DNA of 64,000 bases, taken from contig CANNVE010000008.1 of assembly GCA_947525975.1 (NCBI GenBank), positions 1 to 64,000 of the forward strand. The letters are read 5' to 3'. The notes below the pieces were generated by a model. It did no database searches and had not been told where the DNA came from. It saw only the letters and a program-made list of their open reading frames with translations. Source of the DNA: an uncultured Muribaculaceae bacterium. GTDB taxonomy: Bacteria > Bacteroidota > Bacteroidia > Bacteroidales > Muribaculaceae. Position 1 is the stretch's first letter. Each line of letters opens with the position of its first letter. The position numbers and the translations under genes are program-made. This document shows, in pieces, positions 14,859-24,285 of this stretch.

Positions 14859-17066
14859 ATGGCAACACTTCAGAAAATCAGAAACAAGTCTTGGCTTCTG
14901 TTCGTCATTATCACCCTTGCCCTTTTGGCCTTCATACTTGGAGACCTTCTTGACTCTCGCCGCTCGATCTTCTTCAGCGCGAGCGCCCGAGACATGGCCA
15001 AGGTTGGCTCTGTAAAGGTAGATTATGATAACTACCGTAAGACTTACGAGGATGTCCGCAGCCAGGGCCAGCAGTACAACGAGGCTGTCGTTGAGCAGCA
15101 GGTAGTGCAGCAGCTCCTGATGCAAGAGCTCCTCGAGGAGGAATATGACAAACTCGGCATCCAGGTCACTGACGAGGAAATCTCGGCCATCATGATGTCG
15201 CCCGCTTCCGCCTATATGATGCAGCCCCTGGCAGCCAACCTTGGCGTAAGCGACCCCCGCGCCATCTACGACATGGTGTGCAACCCCGCTAAGTACAACC
15301 TCCCCGCAGCCGCTCAGGAACAACTCACCCAAATATGGGCAAACCTCGAGAACCAGGCCGAAAGCGCCATAAAGACCCAGGCTTATCTGGGACTCGTTTC
15401 TGGTCTCTTCACCGCCAATGAGCTTGACGCCAAGTCACGCTACGCTGACAACAACGACCGCATGAACCTCCAGTACGCCGCTGTGTCAATCCCCGGCGGC
15501 AACCCCGAGGAGGCCGTATCTGACGCTGAGCTCAAGGCCATGTGGGAGGAGCATAAGGATAACTTCTCTACCTTCGGCCTCGCCGGCTCAAACGTAAAGG
15601 AGCCTGTGCGCGCCATCGAATACATCACAGTGGTGGTCAACCCATCGTCGGCTGACATCCAGGCTGCCCGCGAGATCGTAGGCCAGGCCTACCAAGACCT
15701 CAAGGCGCAAGAAGGCATTGCAGGCGTGGTTGATGCTCCCGGCTTCATCCGCAACGCTGTCTCGGCTCCCCGCGCCACTGTCCGCGCCCGCGCCGGCATC
15801 GCAGCCATGCCCGACTCGGCTCTCAAGCTCGACGGCACATACATGTCGCCCTTCAACAGCATGAGCAATACATTCACCATCGCCAAGGTCACCGGCATCA
15901 ACGCCAAGGTCGACAGCGTGAAGGTATCTCTGTTCATAGCCAAGGACGCTGCCGAAAACGACTCTGTCATGGGCCTCATCAATGGCGGCACCACCTACGC
16001 CCAGCTCTCGCAGACTAATCCCGGCCAGGTAGTGGACGAATACCTCTATCTGCCTCAGTCTGACCGTCAGCCGAGCCAGAACGAGGCTGTGCTGATGCAG
16101 CTGCTCAACATCGATGACGTAAATTCGGGCCTGTACGCCAACCCCGTGGGCAAGGCCATCGCATACACCGACACCGTCAGCGGCCTTAACCTCCTCTACA
16201 CCGTGCAGGAGCGCAACCAGCCCAAAGACTATGTGGAGATGCAGGTATTCACCTACAACGTAGATCCCTCGGCAGAGACACGCTCTGAACTCCGCAACGG
16301 CCTCGCAAGCTTTGTGGCCAGCAACAACAACGCTAAGGCATTTGTCGCAGCCGCGGATACTATGCCTCAGTTCGCCGCCCTTCGCGCTTTCGTGAGCGCT
16401 GGCACTCCCTACATCGGCTCGGGCTACAATTATTTTGACAACACCCGCAAGGTGGTGAAGTGGGCCATGGACGCCAAGACCGGCCAGGTTTCTCCCATCT
16501 TCGACGTGCGCACGCTCAAAAATCCCGGCATGCCCAATGTGGCCACACGCGACGTATATATGGTGGCTGCTCTCACCGATGTGCTTGATGGCAACTATGT
16601 GCCTTACAACTCCGATCTCACACGCGCCGACCTCGAATCGATGGTGCGCGCCGACAAGGCCGCAAAGGCGCTCGTCGACCAGTACGCAGGCAAGGCTAAG
16701 AGCGTGGCAGAATACGCCGAGCTCATGAATACAACCGTGTCTACCGACAGCGCTGCTGTATTCACAGCCACAATGCGCCAGGATCCCGTCATCGCCGGCC
16801 AGATAGCCGCCGCTGCCCCCAACACCCTCGTAGGCCCTGTGCAGGGCATCAACCAGGTAGTCGTATTCACGGTTAGCCCTGTCGAGGCTGAGGCACGTCC
16901 CTACAACTTCGGCGCTGACGCCATGGACTACCTTAACTCATTCGGTTTCCCCGTAAGCCGCCAGACTGGCACTATCGACCAGACCACTCTGCTCAACATG
17001 CTCATCGGAAACCGCGAATACAAGAACCAGACTCTCAACGTGGTTGGCGGTCAGGACGAAGAGTGA
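14859..17066 (+). CDS. PpiD-like periplasmic chaperone / peptidyl-prolyl isomerase (SurA N-terminal type)
   Basis: 735 residues with an N-terminal membrane anchor at about 12-30 (SWLLFVIITLALLAFILGD) and the rest periplasmic. The anchor plus helical SurA_N-like region (about 35-190, with LLMQELLEEEYDKLGI and VTDEEISAIM) is the PpiD layout. The parvulin-like part after residue 250 is weakly conserved to my eye, with no clear rotamase signature, so chaperone activity may outweigh isomerase activity. Synonymous codons are strongly biased to C-ending forms, as in highly expressed genes. It has a consensus promoter and its own terminator, so it forms a single-gene unit. Confidence 0.85.
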   Translation: MATLQKIRNKSWLLFVIITLALLAFILGDLLDSRRSIFFSASARDMAKVGSVKVDYDNYRKTYEDVRSQGQQYNEAVVEQQVVQQLLMQELLEEEYDKLGIQVTDEEISAIMMSPASAYMMQPLAANLGVSDPRAIYDMVCNPAKYNLPAAAQEQLTQIWANLENQAESAIKTQAYLGLVSGLFTANELDAKSRYADNNDRMNLQYAAVSIPGGNPEEAVSDAELKAMWEEHKDNFSTFGLAGSNVKEPVRAIEYITVVVNPSSADIQAAREIVGQAYQDLKAQEGIAGVVDAPGFIRNAVSAPRATVRARAGIAAMPDSALKLDGTYMSPFNSMSNTFTIAKVTGINAKVDSVKVSLFIAKDAAENDSVMGLINGGTTYAQLSQTNPGQVVDEYLYLPQSDRQPSQNEAVLMQLLNIDDVNSGLYANPVGKAIAYTDTVSGLNLLYTVQERNQPKDYVEMQVFTYNVDPSAETRSELRNGLASFVASNNNAKAFVAAADTMPQFAALRAFVSAGTPYIGSGYNYFDNTRKVVKWAMDAKTGQVSPIFDVRTLKNPGMPNVATRDVYMVAALTDVLDGNYVPYNSDLTRADLESMVRADKAAKALVDQYAGKAKSVAEYAELMNTTVSTDSAAVFTATMRQDPVIAGQIAAAAPNTLVGPVQGINQVVVFTVSPVEAEARPYNFGADAMDYLNSFGFPVSRQTGTIDQTTLLNMLIGNREYKNQTLNVVGGQDEE

Positions 17067-17091
17067 CCCCTTCTCTTAAGTAAGATAGACG

Positions 17092-17126
17092 AGGGCCGTC
17101 CGACGCATTAGCCGGGCGGCCCTTTG
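17092..17126 (+). terminator. Intrinsic terminator after the PpiD-like gene
   Basis: 11-bp stem 17092-17102 / 17113-17123 (one G-T pair) around a 10-base loop, followed by a short T run. It begins 25 bases after the stop codon. Confidence 0.75.
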
Positions 17127-17169
17127 TCAATCATTTTTCCCATCTGAATGCACTAACGCTAACATTGCC

Positions 17170-17616
17170 GTGTCGGTAGAGATTTATGTCATATTGGCCG
17201 TTGTGGCCGCCGCTATTCTGGCTCTTGCGTCGAGGCCATCCTCCGCAGGCAGTGCCGAGCAGATATTGCTTGCTTGCGCCCTGGAGGACGACGCTTCGGG
17301 ATTGCCCCCGGCTGTGCGCATGGAGTGCCTTGACAATGGCCGCATCATGCTCACGCGCACAGGCGTCTCCGATCTCTGCGGAGACGGAGCCGTATCGCTC
17401 GCCGTTGAGATAAAGGGCCTTGACATCCGCATCGAGGAGCGTCTGACTCCCGGCAGGGGGCTACGCGCGCCGTCTCTGACCGCCTCATGCGTGTTTCCGT
17501 TCATCAGGCTCGACCGCTACCATGTGGCATACAACAGTGCCTCTACAGGTCTTTTCGTCGCATTCACTTTCCCGGCCAAGCCGGGCGCCGCGGTAGAGCG
17601 CCCCCTGCAGCTTTGA
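17170..17616 (+). CDS. Small unrecognised membrane-anchored protein
   Basis: 148 residues if translation begins at the GTG at 17170; no in-frame ATG precedes it. The N-terminus is hydrophobic (IYVILAVVAAAILALA, about 4-20), an uncleaved anchor or signal sequence. The rest looks like a small beta-rich domain (VRMECLDNGRIMLTRTG, SLAVEIKGLDIRIEERL). No family comes to mind. It lies between a terminator and asd with little room for its own promoter. The GTG start and lack of homologues I can name lower my confidence. Confidence 0.6.
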   Translation: MSVEIYVILAVVAAAILALASRPSSAGSAEQILLACALEDDASGLPPAVRMECLDNGRIMLTRTGVSDLCGDGAVSLAVEIKGLDIRIEERLTPGRGLRAPSLTASCVFPFIRLDRYHVAYNSASTGLFVAFTFPAKPGAAVERPLQL

Positions 17617-17838
17617 CGCTTTTTGTGTAGAGGCCGGCATCCAATGCGTACGGTAAAATTGGTTTTTTCCACATTTTTTGAGGGTAAAACTCACATTAAT
17701 TCACTATTTTTTAGTAATTTCGCGAAATAATTGGCCGCAGCCTTCCGGCCATGGCCGGGCAAACATGCGTAAGCTCATGCCCGATAACTGATTATCAACT
17801 TAATATTGTCTAATTTCAATAAAAATAAATCATATAGG

Positions 17839-18843
17839 ATGAATGTGGCTATTGTCGGCGCTAGTGGTGCCGTAGGGCAGGAATTCCTGCGTGTGCTTGA
17901 GGAAGGCAACTTCCCGGTTGACAAGCTTCGTCTTTTCGGTTCGAGCCGCAGTGCCGGACGCTCTGTCGAGTGGTGCGGCATGACATATGTCATTGAAGAG
18001 CTCACTCCTGACCCCGACTTGTTTGAGGGCGTGGATGTGGCTTTCGTGTCGGCCGGAGCCGGTGTTTCGAAGCAGTACGCTGACATCATCACGCGCCACG
18101 GCGCTCTTATGATCGACAATTCAAGCGCTTTCCGCATGGATGATGACGTGCCACTGGTGGTGCCGGAGGTCAACGGCGAAGACGCGTTCAATACACCGCG
18201 CCGCATAATTGCCAACCCCAACTGCACCACCATACAGATGGTGGTGGCTCTGAAGGCCATCAATGACATCAGCCCCATTCGCAGGGTGCACGTGGCCACA
18301 TACCAGGCAGCCAGCGGCGCCGGAGCCACGGCCATGTTTGAGCTGCAGGAGCAGCACAGGCAGATAGCCGCCGGCGAGGAGGCGAAGGTGGAGAAATTTG
18401 TCGACCAGCTGGCCTACAACGTGATTCCCCACATCGACACATTTCAGGATAACGGCTACACACGCGAGGAGATGAAGATGCACTTCGAGACAAAGAAGAT
18501 AATGCATGCGCCGAATCTCGAGGTCAGCGCCACATGCGTGCGCGTGCCTGTGCTGCGAGCTCACAGCGAGGCCATCTGGGTCGAGACTGAGGATGAGATC
18601 TCTGTGGAGATGGCCCGCAAGGCATTTGCCGAGGGCGAAGGCCTTGTGCTCGAAGACCGCATAGAGCCGCTCGGATACCCTATGCCATTGCGATGCGCGG
18701 GTCTCGACCCGGTGTATGTGGGCAGGGTGCGCAAAGATCTCGCCAATCCCAAAGGCCTTGCGTTCTGGACCGTTTCTGACCAGATCAAGAAGGGGGCAGC
18801 CCTCAACGCGGTGCAGATAGCCCGATACGTATTCAAAGTCTGA
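17839..18843 (+). CDS. asd: Aspartate-semialdehyde dehydrogenase
   Basis: 334 residues starting at [16 protein letters not shown]. An upstream in-frame TTG at 17806 would add eleven polar residues and disrupt the usual N-terminus, so I prefer the ATG at 17839. The Rossmann motif GASGAVG, the active-site cysteine in [11 protein letters not shown], and the [12 protein letters not shown] segment are intact. It reduces aspartyl phosphate to aspartate semialdehyde for lysine, threonine, methionine and diaminopimelate. The product is also a co-substrate of the carboxyspermidine route encoded elsewhere in this window. The antiporter gene begins 58 bases downstream. Confidence 0.95.
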   Translation: MNVAIVGASGAVGQEFLRVLEEGNFPVDKLRLFGSSRSAGRSVEWCGMTYVIEELTPDPDLFEGVDVAFVSAGAGVSKQYADIITRHGALMIDNSSAFRMDDDVPLVVPEVNGEDAFNTPRRIIANPNCTTIQMVVALKAINDISPIRRVHVATYQAASGAGATAMFELQEQHRQIAAGEEAKVEKFVDQLAYNVIPHIDTFQDNGYTREEMKMHFETKKIMHAPNLEVSATCVRVPVLRAHSEAIWVETEDEISVEMARKAFAEGEGLVLEDRIEPLGYPMPLRCAGLDPVYVGRVRKDLANPKGLAFWTVSDQIKKGAALNAVQIARYVFKV

Positions 18844-18901
18844 CAGGGTGGGGATGCCCGCACCTTTGCATATATCCGTTAAGCCCACATAACCGACAGA
18901 G

Positions 18902-21064
18902 ATGATTGCATTAGCGATGGTGACACAGCCGGTGGCGATATTTCTTATCGTCCTCATCATCATTCTGTCCGCTCCATTGCTGCTCAATCGCCTGCGCATT
19001 CCCCACATCATCGGCATGATCGTGGCCGGAGTGGCTGTCGGTCCCTATGGCTTCAAGATTCTCGCCAACGATTCATCGTTCGCCATATTCGGGCAGGTCG
19101 GCCTGCTTTACCTCATGTTCCTGGCCGGCCTTGAGATCGATATGTTCCATCTCAAGCTCAATCTTAGGCGTGGGCTTCTATTCGGTTTTCTCACACTCTT
19201 CGTGCCTTTGCTGCTTGGCGTGGCCTCAAGCCACTACCTGCTGCATCTCGACATGCTCACGTCGCTGCTTCTGGGCACGATGTATGCCTCTCACACGCTC
19301 ATCGCCTATCCGGTGGCCACGCGATTCGGCATCACGCGCTCGCCGGCTGTGCTGATAGCCATCGTAGGCACCATCATCGCCGTCATAGGTGCCCTTCTGG
19401 CTCTTGCCGCCACGGTGAGCGTAAAGCGTGAGGGGGCGCTTGACCTGATGGCTTTCATCAGGCTTTTGGGGTCGCTCGCGGGATATTGCCTGCTGATACT
19501 CTACTCATATCCGCGCATCACGCGCTTTTTCTTCAAGCTTGTCAGCGACAAGGTGAATCAGTATGTCTTCGTCCTTGCCCTCGTGTTTCTCGCTGCCTGG
19601 GGGGCGCAGGCCATACATCTCGAGCCGGTGCTCGGCGCCTTTCTCGCCGGTCTTGTGCTCAACCGGTACGTGCCCGCAGGCTCGTCGCTGATGTCGAGCA
19701 TCGAGTTTGTAGGCAACGCGCTCTTCATACCGTATTTCCTGATCAGCGTGGGCATGATGATCAATCTGCGGGTCATCTTCAATGTATCCACCCTGTCGGT
19801 GGCGGGCGTCATGCTGGCGGTGGCTTTGGCCAGCAAGTGGATTCCGGCATTCATAGTGCAGAAGATAAATGGCTTCTCATCGGCAAGCCGCGGAGTGATG
19901 TTCGGCCTCACAACGGCCCACACCGCTGTGGCTCTCGCCGTGGTCACTTTGGGCATGGATATGGGCATGATGGACGACCGCGTCTTCAACAGCACCATGG
20001 TGGTGATTCTCGTATCTTGCGCCTTGGCCCCGATTTTTACATCGAGCTCGGCCGCTGTGCTGAAAGTGGAGATGGTGGAGAGCGAAGACGGCTCGGGCGA
20101 TAATCTTTCGCGCCGCATACGGCGTCACAATATCCTTGTCTCGCTCGGCAATCCCATCATTGCGCAGCAGCTTGTGGACCTTGCCGCTCTGCTGCGGTCG
20201 TCGCAAGGAAAATATTCGATCTACGGGCTGCACGTGCGCACCGACAACAGCAACTCGGCCAAGGCTGTCTCCAGGGCCACGATCGAGGAGGCCCGCAAAG
20301 CCGCAGCGGCAGCCGACATGGTCATTTCGCCGATCGAGCGTTTTGACCTCAATGTGGTCACGGGCCTGATCAACACCATCAACGAGCGTGATGTCACCGA
20401 GATAATCCTCGGCATGCACAGGCGCAGCACGGTGGTTGACTCATTCTTCGGCACGAACACCAACCAGCTGCTGAGGGCCACCAACAAGATGGTGATCATC
20501 ACGCGCACGTTCATCCCCGCCAACGCATTCACGCGCATAGTGGTGTGGGCGCCTAAAAACGCCCAGTACGAGACCGGCTTCACCCAATGGGTGCGCACCA
20601 TGGCCACCCTCACGCGCCAGGTGGGATGCCGCATCATATTCTGCTGCCCCGACGATGCGCAGCCGCTCATCCGCGGCATACTCTATCATGATAATTTTGG
20701 CGTGCGCTGTGAGTTCCGCACCATTGAGTCGTGGGATGACTTCATCCTGATGAGCAACCGGGTGCTCGACGACGACCTTTTCGTAGTGATAGGCTCCCGA
20801 GTCAATTCGGTCTCATACAGCGACGCTATGCTCGAGATGCCTCAATTCCTGCAGAAATACTTCTCGCGAAATAATCTTCTGGTCATCTATCCCGAGCAAT
20901 TCGGAGAGGCCGACCATGACGTCATGTCGTTTGCCGACCCGATGGCAGTGGACATCGGCGGCGCGCCCTCCCCATTGTGGCTCCATGTCAAGGGAGCGTG
21001 GAAGTCGGCCATAGCGTTTAAGAAGCGCGTGCTGCACCGCAAGCGCCGAAACAGATTTGAGTGA
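18902..21064 (+). CDS. CPA2-family cation/proton antiporter with cytoplasmic regulatory domain
   Basis: 720 residues. About twelve membrane helices fill residues 10-385 in the Na+/H+ exchanger fold of the KefB/KefC-related CPA2 group (for example LLYLMFLAGLEIDM and the HTAVALAVVTLGMDMG helix). The remaining ~320 residues are soluble and resemble tandem universal-stress-protein-like domains rather than a RCK/TrkA domain (no GxGxxG motif seen). It probably exchanges K+ or Na+ for H+ in the inner membrane with gating by the soluble part. Its stop overlaps the start of the GT2 gene (TGATG). Confidence 0.88.
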   Translation: MIALAMVTQPVAIFLIVLIIILSAPLLLNRLRIPHIIGMIVAGVAVGPYGFKILANDSSFAIFGQVGLLYLMFLAGLEIDMFHLKLNLRRGLLFGFLTLFVPLLLGVASSHYLLHLDMLTSLLLGTMYASHTLIAYPVATRFGITRSPAVLIAIVGTIIAVIGALLALAATVSVKREGALDLMAFIRLLGSLAGYCLLILYSYPRITRFFFKLVSDKVNQYVFVLALVFLAAWGAQAIHLEPVLGAFLAGLVLNRYVPAGSSLMSSIEFVGNALFIPYFLISVGMMINLRVIFNVSTLSVAGVMLAVALASKWIPAFIVQKINGFSSASRGVMFGLTTAHTAVALAVVTLGMDMGMMDDRVFNSTMVVILVSCALAPIFTSSSAAVLKVEMVESEDGSGDNLSRRIRRHNILVSLGNPIIAQQLVDLAALLRSSQGKYSIYGLHVRTDNSNSAKAVSRATIEEARKAAAAADMVISPIERFDLNVVTGLINTINERDVTEIILGMHRRSTVVDSFFGTNTNQLLRATNKMVIITRTFIPANAFTRIVVWAPKNAQYETGFTQWVRTMATLTRQVGCRIIFCCPDDAQPLIRGILYHDNFGVRCEFRTIESWDDFILMSNRVLDDDLFVVIGSRVNSVSYSDAMLEMPQFLQKYFSRNNLLVIYPEQFGEADHDVMSFADPMAVDIGGAPSPLWLHVKGAWKSAIAFKKRVLHRKRRNRFE

Positions 21065-21951
21065 TGGAGCTGACGATTGTCATACCTGTTAGGAACCGCG
21101 CTTCGATCGTGGGCCGCACGCTGCGCAGCGTAGAGAGCCAGACCTTCAGGCCGCTTACGGTGGTGCTGGTCGACAATGGCTCTTCCGACGGCACACTCGG
21201 CGTGCTTGAGAGGTGGGCTGAATCGGTGCAGGCTCCGGATTTCAGCGTGAAGGTGATCAGTGAGCCGGAACCCGGAGCAGCGCGCGCCCGCAACGCCGGC
21301 CTTAAGGCCGTGGAGACGGATTGGACCATGTTTTTCGACTCTGACGACATCATGCTTCCCGATCATGTAGAGCGAGCCATGAAATGCGCACTCAAGCATC
21401 CCGAGGCCGGCATCATCGGCTGGGACGTGAATGTGGAGTTGCGAGGCGGAGTGTCGAAAACTTGCCCATTTTTCAGTGCCGACATGATCTACAACAATGT
21501 CTTGCACGGAGGCTTCGCCACCCTGCGCTATATGGCCCGCACAGAGATATTCCGCCGGGCCGGAGGCTGGAACACAGAGGTGAGAGTGTGGGACGACATC
21601 GAGCTCGGTGTGCGGCTCCTCACCCTATCCCCGCTCCCGGTGATATACCGTGTCAACGGACGCCCTACTGTGCGAGTATATTTCACTGCAGACTCCATCA
21701 CAGGCGAGTCTTGGGCAGGCAAGGCCGATGATCTGCTCCGCGACATAGACTTGATCGAGGGGCTGTTGCCCACCGGCATGGAGTGGGTGGCCAATCTTAA
21801 GCGCGGCCAACTGGCGAGGGTGTGCCGCAAAGAGGGGCGCCCCGACATGGCCGCGAAAGCGCTGGCGCGCATCTCCGGCACGGCCTGGCGGAAGGCCGTG
21901 TGCCGCCTTTCAGCCCGTGTCCCCTCTGACCTCCTCAGGCCTCTGCTGTGA
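21064..21951 (+). CDS. Glycosyltransferase family 2
   Basis: 295 residues from the ATG at 21064, which overlaps the antiporter stop as TGATG; the GTG at 21061 is an alternative. The GT-A fold is evident: LTIVIPVRNRASIVGRTL at the N-terminus, VLVDNGSSDGT, the DxD-type metal site MFFDSDDIM, and GWNTEVRVWDDIELGVRL further on. It transfers an activated sugar to an unknown acceptor, probably at the cytoplasmic face of the membrane. Coupling to an ion antiporter gene is likely a matter of operon structure, not shared function. Confidence 0.88.
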   Translation: MELTIVIPVRNRASIVGRTLRSVESQTFRPLTVVLVDNGSSDGTLGVLERWAESVQAPDFSVKVISEPEPGAARARNAGLKAVETDWTMFFDSDDIMLPDHVERAMKCALKHPEAGIIGWDVNVELRGGVSKTCPFFSADMIYNNVLHGGFATLRYMARTEIFRRAGGWNTEVRVWDDIELGVRLLTLSPLPVIYRVNGRPTVRVYFTADSITGESWAGKADDLLRDIDLIEGLLPTGMEWVANLKRGQLARVCRKEGRPDMAAKALARISGTAWRKAVCRLSARVPSDLLRPLL

Positions 21952-22060
21952 CCTCAATATCGCCACTGGCATGGAGAGTGTAGCGTTGCCGACAAGCCTA
22001 TTTATTGTGGCAAAAATCGGAAAAATCGGCGCTGAGGCCGTTTTTTTCGAGAATAATTAG

Positions 22061-22068
22061 TAATTTTG
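22061..22068 (+). promoter_or_regulatory. -7 element upstream of rsmA
   Basis: TAATTTTG, 70 bases before the rsmA start. No TTTG at the usual distance; a run of seven T lies at 22041-22047. Otherwise the 186-base gap 21952-22137 shows nothing. Confidence 0.45.
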
Positions 22069-22137
22069 TGTGACGTTAGCGTTGATTGGGCTGCGTCTCA
22101 ATAGTATCACGTTTTTTTTTCAATTAGAAGAAGAGTT

Positions 22138-22920
22138 ATGCCTGAAGTACGCGCGAAGAAGGCCCTTGGCCAGCATTTCCTTACGGATCAGCATGTGGCA
22201 GAACGCATTGCATCCACCCTTGACGATTACAAAGGCATGCCGGTGCTTGAGATAGGCCCCGGAATGGGCATCCTCACCCGATGGCTTCTCGACAAGGGCC
22301 ATGATCTGAAGGTGGTGGAAATCGACACCGAGAGCGTGGACTATCTGGCCCGCAATTTCCCTCAGCTTGATGGCCGGGTCATAGAGGCCGACTTCCTGAG
22401 GCTTGACCTGCAGACTGTGTTTGGCGATGGGAAATTCTGCGTCATAGGCAATTACCCCTACAATATATCGTCTCAGATCTTCTTTAAGGTGCTCGATTAT
22501 AAGGACCGGGTGCCATGCTGCAGCGGCATGCTGCAGCGCGAAGTGGCCGAGCGTCTGGCCGCAGGCCCGGGCACCAAGGCGCGTGGCATCCTCAGCGTGC
22601 TGCTGCAGGCATGGTACGATGTGGAGTATCTCTTCACTGTCAGTGAAAATGTGTTCAATCCGCCCCCAAAGGTTAAGTCGGGCGTGATAAGGCTTGTGCG
22701 CAACAATGTGACGGAGCTGCCTTGCGACGCAGCGCTGTTCCGCACGGTGGTGAAGGCTACGTTCGGCCAGCGCAGGAAGACGCTGCGCAATTCGGTGCGC
22801 CCGCTGTTGCCTCCCGGTGCGTCGCTGCCCGACATTGAGCTGCTGAAGCTGCGTCCGGAGCAACTCACGCAAGACCAATTCTACGAATTGACTAACCTTA
22901 TCTCATCATTGCGATCATGA
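22138..22920 (+). CDS. rsmA: 16S rRNA dimethyladenosine transferase (KsgA)
   Basis: 260 residues. KKALGQHFLTDQHVAERI at the N-terminus, the SAM-binding LEIGPGMGILTRWL, and the NYPYNISSQIFFKVL motif (NxPY catalytic) are diagnostic. It dimethylates two adjacent adenines in helix 45 of 16S rRNA during small-subunit maturation. The stop overlaps the mgtE start by four bases (ATGA), so the two are translated together. Confidence 0.97.
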   Translation: MPEVRAKKALGQHFLTDQHVAERIASTLDDYKGMPVLEIGPGMGILTRWLLDKGHDLKVVEIDTESVDYLARNFPQLDGRVIEADFLRLDLQTVFGDGKFCVIGNYPYNISSQIFFKVLDYKDRVPCCSGMLQREVAERLAAGPGTKARGILSVLLQAWYDVEYLFTVSENVFNPPPKVKSGVIRLVRNNVTELPCDAALFRTVVKATFGQRRKTLRNSVRPLLPPGASLPDIELLKLRPEQLTQDQFYELTNLISSLRS

Positions 22921-24275
22921 AGGAGAATTACGAAGATTATCTGCAGCATCTGCGCGATGTGATCAGCCGGAATGACGAAGAGGCTGCGCGCAAGGAGGTG
23001 GCCGAGCTCCACCCCGCCGACATCGCCGAGCTATACCAGGATCTCAACATAGAGGAAGCCGAATATCTCTATAGGCTTCTCGACGAGGAGAAGGCCGCCG
23101 ATGTGCTGATGGAGCTTGACGAGGATGACCGTCTCAAGCTCATCGAGCACATGCCGGCAGAGGAGATCGCGAAGCAGATCGACCACCTCGACACCGACGA
23201 CGCTGTCGACCTCATACAGCAGCTCGACGCCGAGGAGCGCGACGAGGTGCTGTCGCAGATCGAAGACGTGGAGCAGGCCGGCGATATCATCGATCTTCTG
23301 AAATATGACGAAGACACTGCCGGCGGTCTCATGGGCACGGAAATGATCGTGGTCAATGAGAACTGGTCGATGCCTGAGTGTATCAAGCAGATGCGCCTGC
23401 AGGCTGAGGACATGGACGAGATCTACAACGTCTACGTAGTCGATGATGACAATAAGCTAAAGGGAGTGCTGCCGCTTAAGGAGCTCATCACCCACCCGTC
23501 AGTGTCAAAGATAAAGCATGTGATGGAGGCTGACCCGGTGAGCGTGAAGGCGGACACCCCGGTCGATGACGTGGCTCTCGACTTTGAGAAATATGACCTT
23601 GTGTCGATGCCCGTGGTCGACAGCATAGGCCGCCTTCTGGGCCGCATCACGGTCGACGACATCATGGACCAGGTGCGCGAATCGAGCGAGCGAGACTTCC
23701 AGCTGGCTTCCGGTATCTCGAGCGATGTCGACGCCGACGACACCGTGCTGGCGCAGACCAAGGCCCGCATCCCATGGCTGCTGATAGGCGTGGCGTCAGG
23801 CATTCTCGCATCTTTGATATTGTCGGGCTTTGAGGCCGAGCTGCAGGCTGTGACCGTATTGGCCCTATTCATCCCGATCATCGGAGGCACGGGCGGCAAT
23901 ATCGGCGTGCAGGCTTCGGCCATTGTGGTGCAGAGCCTTGCCAACGGCACGATCGACGCAAAAGACACCCTCAAGCAGCTCTCCAAGGAGTTCCTCATAG
24001 GGCTTGTCAATTCGTCGATAATAGCGTTGGTGATGTTTGTCTACAACCTAATATTCATACCCGATGACTTCGCTGTCACTATTTCGGTGAGCGTCAGTCT
24101 GTTTCTGGTGTCTATGTTCGCCACTGTGCTCGGCACTCTCGTGCCGTTGACGCTTGAGAAGCTTAAGATCAATCCCGCGCTTGCCACAGGCCCGTTCATA
24201 CAGATATCAAACGATATCTTCGGCATCATAATCTATGTGTGGATCTCGCGCCTCTTCCTTGGCTGGATGCAGTGA
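22917..24275 (+). CDS. mgtE: Magnesium transporter MgtE
   Basis: 452 residues in the standard order: an acidic helical N domain (about 1-130, rich in Asp/Glu, with ADIAELYQDL and LIEHMPAEE), two CBS domains (about 135-260), and five membrane helices (about 280-452, with the conserved IPIIGGTGGNIGVQASA segment). It is a homodimeric Mg2+ channel in the inner membrane, closed when the cytoplasmic domains bind Mg2+. The acidic residues that sense Mg2+ are plentiful. Starts inside the end of rsmA. Confidence 0.96.
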   Translation: MKENYEDYLQHLRDVISRNDEEAARKEVAELHPADIAELYQDLNIEEAEYLYRLLDEEKAADVLMELDEDDRLKLIEHMPAEEIAKQIDHLDTDDAVDLIQQLDAEERDEVLSQIEDVEQAGDIIDLLKYDEDTAGGLMGTEMIVVNENWSMPECIKQMRLQAEDMDEIYNVYVVDDDNKLKGVLPLKELITHPSVSKIKHVMEADPVSVKADTPVDDVALDFEKYDLVSMPVVDSIGRLLGRITVDDIMDQVRESSERDFQLASGISSDVDADDTVLAQTKARIPWLLIGVASGILASLILSGFEAELQAVTVLALFIPIIGGTGGNIGVQASAIVVQSLANGTIDAKDTLKQLSKEFLIGLVNSSIIALVMFVYNLIFIPDDFAVTISVSVSLFLVSMFATVLGTLVPLTLEKLKINPALATGPFIQISNDIFGIIIYVWISRLFLGWMQ

Positions 24276-24285
24276 CGGCTTTCTC

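Noticed and set aside
17715-17722. TAATTTCG as a promoter of asd
   Set aside because: One base off the -7 consensus and the only TTTG is 34 bases upstream, too far for this promoter type.
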